From the NCBI GenBank assembly GCA_049509915.1, contig JBEKZL010000394.1, positions 1 through 9,134 of the forward strand: a stretch of 9,134 bases of DNA, written 5' to 3'. Both the position numbers and the translations under genes were made by a program. This document shows, one piece after another, positions 7,584 to 9,134 of the stretch (the first letter of the stretch is position 1; every line of letters starts with the position of its first letter). Under the pieces are notes generated by a model. That model was not told the DNA's origin. It did not search any database and worked only from the letters and a program-made list of their open reading frames with translations. This DNA comes from JBEKYD01 sp049509915. GTDB lineage: Bacteria; Acidobacteriota; Terriglobia; Bryobacterales; Bryobacteraceae.

Positions 7584-7600
7584 TTGTCATCATAGGACAA
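7584..7600 (-). promoter_or_regulatory. Candidate -10 element inside a small palindrome, VWFA cluster
   Basis: The minus strand reads TTGTC-CTATGAT-GACAA. The TATGAT (7589-7594) matches five of six -10 consensus bases and lies 23 bases upstream of the protein A start codon. It is flanked by 5-bp inverted arms that could be an operator. No convincing -35 box is visible in the C-rich stretch at about 17 bases upstream, so an activator-dependent or alternative-sigma promoter, or chance, is possible. Confidence 0.28.
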
Positions 7601-7638
7601 AGCGGGCGGGGGCGGGGTAAATTGTCGTCCCTCGCGGC

Positions 7639-7652
7639 CGGGCTTTAGCCCG
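7639..7652. repeat. Short palindrome CGGGCTTTAGCCCG in divergent intergenic region
   Basis: A perfect 6-bp inverted repeat with a TT centre lies between the divergently transcribed protein A gene and the small-protein/HNH pair, about 23 bases before the plus-strand start. GGGCTTTAGCCC-type palindromes look like a dispersed intergenic motif, but only one copy is in this window. It could also act as a small operator or 5' hairpin. Confidence 0.35.
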
Positions 7653-7674
7653 TAGGCGTAGAATAAAGGCAAGG

Positions 7675-7953
7675 ATGGCAAGGCTCAAGTTCAGCCCGAA
7701 ACCGCATGCCGACGTATTGCTACGGGTGTTCGACCTGCCCAGACGGGGGATGTCTCTGGCGCTCGCGGAAGGCATTTTGGCACTCGACTTTCCCGAGGAA
7801 GATGCAGCTCGTATTGAAGAGCTGAATGTCAGGGCCAATGAGGGTGAATTGACCGACGAAGAAGAAGCCGAGCTGGAAGCGTACGCGAATATCGGCGATC
7901 TCCTCGCCTACTGGCAGTCGAAGGCTCGTCAGAAACTACAACAGCCGGCATGA
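7675..7953 (+). CDS. Small acidic helical protein paired with an HNH nuclease
   Basis: The product is 92 aa with no signal peptide or membrane segment. The conserved-looking core runs from about residue 26: MSLALAEGILALDFPEEDAA, then a charged helix ELNVRANEGELTDEEEAELEAY at about 48-69, then IGDLLAYWQSKARQKLQ at 72-88. This pattern recalls short hypothetical proteins found immediately upstream of HNH endonucleases in acidobacteria and planctomycetes; that is recollection, not a search result. The start at 7675 has AAAGG at 7665-7669 (5-base spacing). An ATG at 7750 (residue 26) is the alternative and would match the usual family start, but has a poorer ribosome site. The stop overlaps the HNH start codon (ATGA), so the two are translated together. 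A role as partner or inhibitor of the nuclease is plausible but unproven. Confidence 0.8.
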   Translation: MARLKFSPKPHADVLLRVFDLPRRGMSLALAEGILALDFPEEDAARIEELNVRANEGELTDEEEAELEAYANIGDLLAYWQSKARQKLQQPA

Positions 7954-8375
7954 GTGGGCCGTTCGAGGCGGTACGGCAACGGGCGCGCAATCGGTGCGAA
8001 TACTGCCACCTGCCGCAAGAAGCGTTCCGCCGCGGCTTCCACATCGAGCACATTGTCGCCAGGCAACACGGCGGTTCCACAAGCCTGAGCAACCTCGCAT
8101 TGGCCTGCTGGAACTGCAACCGCAAGAAGGGACCTAACCTGTCGGGAATCGACCCGGCGACACTTGCGGTACGATGCCCGTGCCAGACAGGACGTCATCC
8201 TTGGCCCGTGCTGGGAGCGCTCGACGCTGTTACGGGGCCGCTGCATACTTGGAGCCGGGATGGAAGAAGACCGTGCAGACAAAGTTCTTGCTGGAGTTGT
8301 AAGTACAAGTCTGCATTAAACCCGATCCTCCTGAAAAAGCAGAAGCAGGGAGCATACGGACCCGGCCGGGACTAA
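7950..8375 (+). CDS. HNH endonuclease (C-terminal part doubtful)
   Basis: The product is 141 aa. The N-terminal half is a clear HNH nuclease: CEYC (16-19) and CWNC (53-56) form the zinc-binding pairs. HIEHIVARQHGG (31-42) supplies the catalytic His, N48 in SLSNLA is the central Asn, and NRKKG (57-61) closes the beta-beta-alpha metal fold. GPNLSGIDPAT (61-71) is the expected continuation. From about residue 75 the sequence becomes Cys/Arg/Trp-rich and loses the usual family tail (a Phe/Pro/Arg then Trp..HF region and a GRAT-like helix). Third-position GC also drops. A frameshift near 8163-8175 or a recombined 3' end is suspected. The next frame (from about 8164) stays open to TAA at 8317-8319. 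There is no good Shine-Dalgarno; initiation probably depends on the ATGA overlap with the upstream small protein. The substrate is unknown. Confidence 0.82.
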   Translation: MSGPFEAVRQRARNRCEYCHLPQEAFRRGFHIEHIVARQHGGSTSLSNLALACWNCNRKKGPNLSGIDPATLAVRCPCQTGRHPWPVLGALDAVTGPLHTWSRDGRRPCRQSSCWSCKYKSALNPILLKKQKQGAYGPGRD

Positions 8376-8381
8376 CCCGGC
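8365..8381 (+). terminator. GC hairpin at the end of the HNH reading frame
   Basis: GCCGGG (8365-8370) and CCCGGC (8376-8381) form a perfect 6-bp stem with an ACTAA loop that contains the TAA stop codon. There is no T-run after it, so intrinsic termination is uncertain. The following bases to 8457 show no gene. Confidence 0.25.
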
Positions 8382-8457
8382 GGCGGCCTTTCGCGCCATC
8401 ATTTGTCCGCCCCTCGACATCCTTTAATTCCAATCGAAAAACCCGATCGCGTTCGCA

Positions 8458-8703
8458 CTACTTGACGCCGTGATGTTCGCGGAGGTGGGTGGACAGCAGT
8501 TCTTTGAGGGTAGCCACCTCTTCGGCGAGGTGGTCGATCTTGTTCGAGAGGCGCTCGAAGTCCAGTTTTATGTCGGCGCGAAGGGTGCCCATTTCGGCAC
8601 GGAGCGTCTCCTTTGCGTCGGTGATCCGGCTGTTGGAATAGATCAGCATCGACAAAGGGAAAACGATGGCGATGGCAACGGTCAGAATCTGTTGGTCGTT
8701 CAC
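8458..8703 (-). CDS. Small membrane-anchored coiled-coil protein
   Basis: The product is 81 aa. One hydrophobic segment (about 6-22, ILTVAIAIVFPLSMLIY) is followed by a long charged helix from about 27 to 75. Heptad-spaced Leu/Ile/Met positions (LRAEM, LRADI, FERLSNKI, LAEEV, LKELL) predict a cytoplasmic or periplasmic coiled coil. The C-terminus is His-rich (HLREHHGVK). No enzymatic motif is present. Similar short TM-plus-coiled-coil hypothetical proteins are frequent in acidobacteria by recollection; their function is unknown. The start is GTG at 8703 with a good Shine-Dalgarno GGAGAG (8709-8714, 5-base spacing). It lies 100 bases after the anti-sigma gene on the same strand and could be a third gene of that unit or have its own promoter. 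Confidence 0.75.
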   Translation of the reverse strand: MNDQQILTVAIAIVFPLSMLIYSNSRITDAKETLRAEMGTLRADIKLDFERLSNKIDHLAEEVATLKELLSTHLREHHGVK

Positions 8704-8735
8704 TTGCTCTCTCCAGCCCGATCGGTTCCCGCTGA

Positions 8736-8741
8736 ATTATC
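8736..8741 (-). promoter_or_regulatory. Candidate -10 box before the coiled-coil gene
   Basis: The minus strand reads GATAAT, five of six matches to the -10 consensus, about 32 bases before the GTG start. That leaves room for a short leader and the Shine-Dalgarno. A TTGACG hexamer (8763-8768) lies upstream, but the 21-base spacing is too long for a normal sigma-70 promoter. Confidence 0.3.
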
Positions 8742-8773
8742 ATTGCCGCGCGATACGGTTTTCGTCAAGAGGG

Positions 8774-8787
8774 GCCGGAAAGCCGGC
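8774..8787 (-). terminator. Small hairpin after the anti-sigma gene
   Basis: GCCGG and CCGGC form a 5-bp stem with a 4-base loop, starting about 17 bases beyond the anti-sigma stop codon. Only a weak CCCUCUUG follows, so this is at best a weak terminator or processing site. Confidence 0.2.
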
Positions 8788-8803
8788 ACACCGCCAAGGC
8801 CGC

Positions 8804-9049
8804 CTACTTCGACTGCTTGGCGGCCATCTTCCGTTCCAGCGCCTGCATCAGGCGCGCTTCCACGTCGGGCGGAATCGGGTAGGGATCCATTCCCTTATAC
8901 ACTCGAATCGTCTTCTTGGTGGTATCGGCGATCACCCAACAGTTCGGACACCCGGCAATATGCTGCTCCAACTCGGTACGGGCCTCGCCGGCGAGGTTCT
9001 CGTCCAGGTAATCGCTCAATTCCCGCAAAAAGTCCTTACAGGTAAGCAA
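8804..9049 (-). CDS. Zinc-finger anti-sigma factor (ZAS-type, soluble)
   Basis: The product is 81 aa. It carries the anti-sigma zinc-finger pattern: C4, then ELSDYLDENL (10-19), then H30-x3-C34-x2-C37 (HIAGCPNC). This H-x3-C-x2-C signature with an upstream ligand is typical of ZAS-domain anti-sigma factors, which hold an ECF sigma factor inactive. No transmembrane segment follows; the rest is a short linker with DPYPIPPDVEARLMQALERKMAAK. It would therefore be a cytoplasmic, possibly redox-responsive version rather than a membrane sensor. The start is TTG at 9049, supported by AAGGGGGA (9058-9065, 8-base spacing), and it gives the expected short M-x-x-C N-terminus. It overlaps the end of the sigma factor gene by 14 bases, strong evidence for a co-translated sigma/anti-sigma pair. 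Confidence 0.88.
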   Translation of the reverse strand: MLTCKDFLRELSDYLDENLAGEARTELEQHIAGCPNCWVIADTTKKTIRVYKGMDPYPIPPDVEARLMQALERKMAAKQSK

Positions 9050-9134
9050 AGGCGTCGTCCCCCTTGCGCTTGAAATGACGGGTCAGCTTCTCGCGCAATT
9101 GCAAGCGGGCCCGCAAGAGTCTGCTCTTGACGGC
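9036..9134 (-). CDS. ECF-type RNA polymerase sigma factor, C-terminal fragment
   Basis: The window edge cuts this gene, and only the last 32 codons and TAA (9036-9038) are present. They read AVKSRLLRARLQLREKL, then TRHFKRKGDD, then AFAYL. VKSRLxRARxxLRE is the end of the helix-turn-helix in sigma region 4.2, which contacts the -35 element, as in ECF sigma factors. The 3' end overlaps the anti-sigma start, as is usual for such pairs. Upstream regions 2 and most of 4 lie outside the window, so the ECF subgroup cannot be assigned. Confidence 0.85.
   Translation of the reverse strand, partial: AVKSRLLRARLQLREKLTRHFKRKGDDAFAYL

Noticed and set aside
5832..7595. 587-aa plus-strand open frame
   Set aside because: It is the antisense of VWFA protein A; its His/Gln/Arg-rich composition is typical of shadow frames, and the minus-strand gene has a signal peptide and domain match.
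8230..8433. 67-aa minus-strand frame opposite the HNH tail
   Set aside because: No recognisable domain and no clear ribosome site; considered only because the HNH tail is doubtful.
8399..8743. 114-aa minus-strand frame overlapping the coiled-coil gene
   Set aside because: It is out of frame with the GTG gene, which has a Shine-Dalgarno, a TM helix and heptads; its Arg/Pro/His-rich content marks it as a shadow.

Overview
The window looks like chromosomal DNA from an acidobacterium, most likely a Solibacter/Bryobacterales-type member of Terriglobia. The base composition is GC-rich, with strong G/C preference at third codon positions. It carries two tandem secreted proteins that I assign, from recognised family features and without a search, to the VWFA-related Acidobacterial domain family (TIGR03436). 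Small secreted IPT/TIG and TPR proteins and a minimal sigma/anti-sigma pair fit the same picture. No phage, plasmid, transposase, tRNA, rRNA or CRISPR signal was seen.

Layout. (1) 1-3165, plus strand: a full-length mutL of the endonuclease-bearing type (its start codon is the first base of the window), followed after about 54 bases by an exported TPR protein. (2) 3190-7565, minus strand: a cluster read right to left. It holds VWFA-domain protein A (7565-6006), then VWFA-domain protein B (5992 to about 3769), 13 bases downstream with its Shine-Dalgarno overlapping the stop codon of A. After a 189-base gap holding a long imperfect palindrome comes a small exported IPT/TIG protein (3579-3190). 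(3) 7675-8375, plus strand: a small acidic helical protein overlapping by ATGA an HNH nuclease whose C-terminal part looks disturbed. (4) 8458-9134, minus strand: the last 32 codons of an ECF-type sigma factor, an overlapping zinc-finger anti-sigma protein, and a small membrane-anchored coiled-coil protein.

Most notable observations. VWFA protein B carries a +1 frameshift in a GGGG run at 3904-3907. Removing one base restores a 44-residue C-terminal strand region that matches the end of paralogue A, so the annotated 710-aa product is very probably wrong at its end; the restored product is 740 aa. A 22-bp inverted repeat with 10-bp internal periodicity (3673-3738) separates protein B from the IPT gene and looks like a dispersed element. 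A 7-bp hairpin can bury the Shine-Dalgarno of the TTG-started IPT gene. The small-protein/HNH pair resembles a recurrent two-gene cassette and is the best candidate here for a poorly described system, although nothing in the sequence proves a function.

How the parts relate: mutL is housekeeping mismatch repair. The VWFA/IPT cluster probably makes a set of exported adhesion- or scaffold-like proteins. The right-hand sigma/anti-sigma pair is a separate transcription control unit whose inducer and targets cannot be read from this window.
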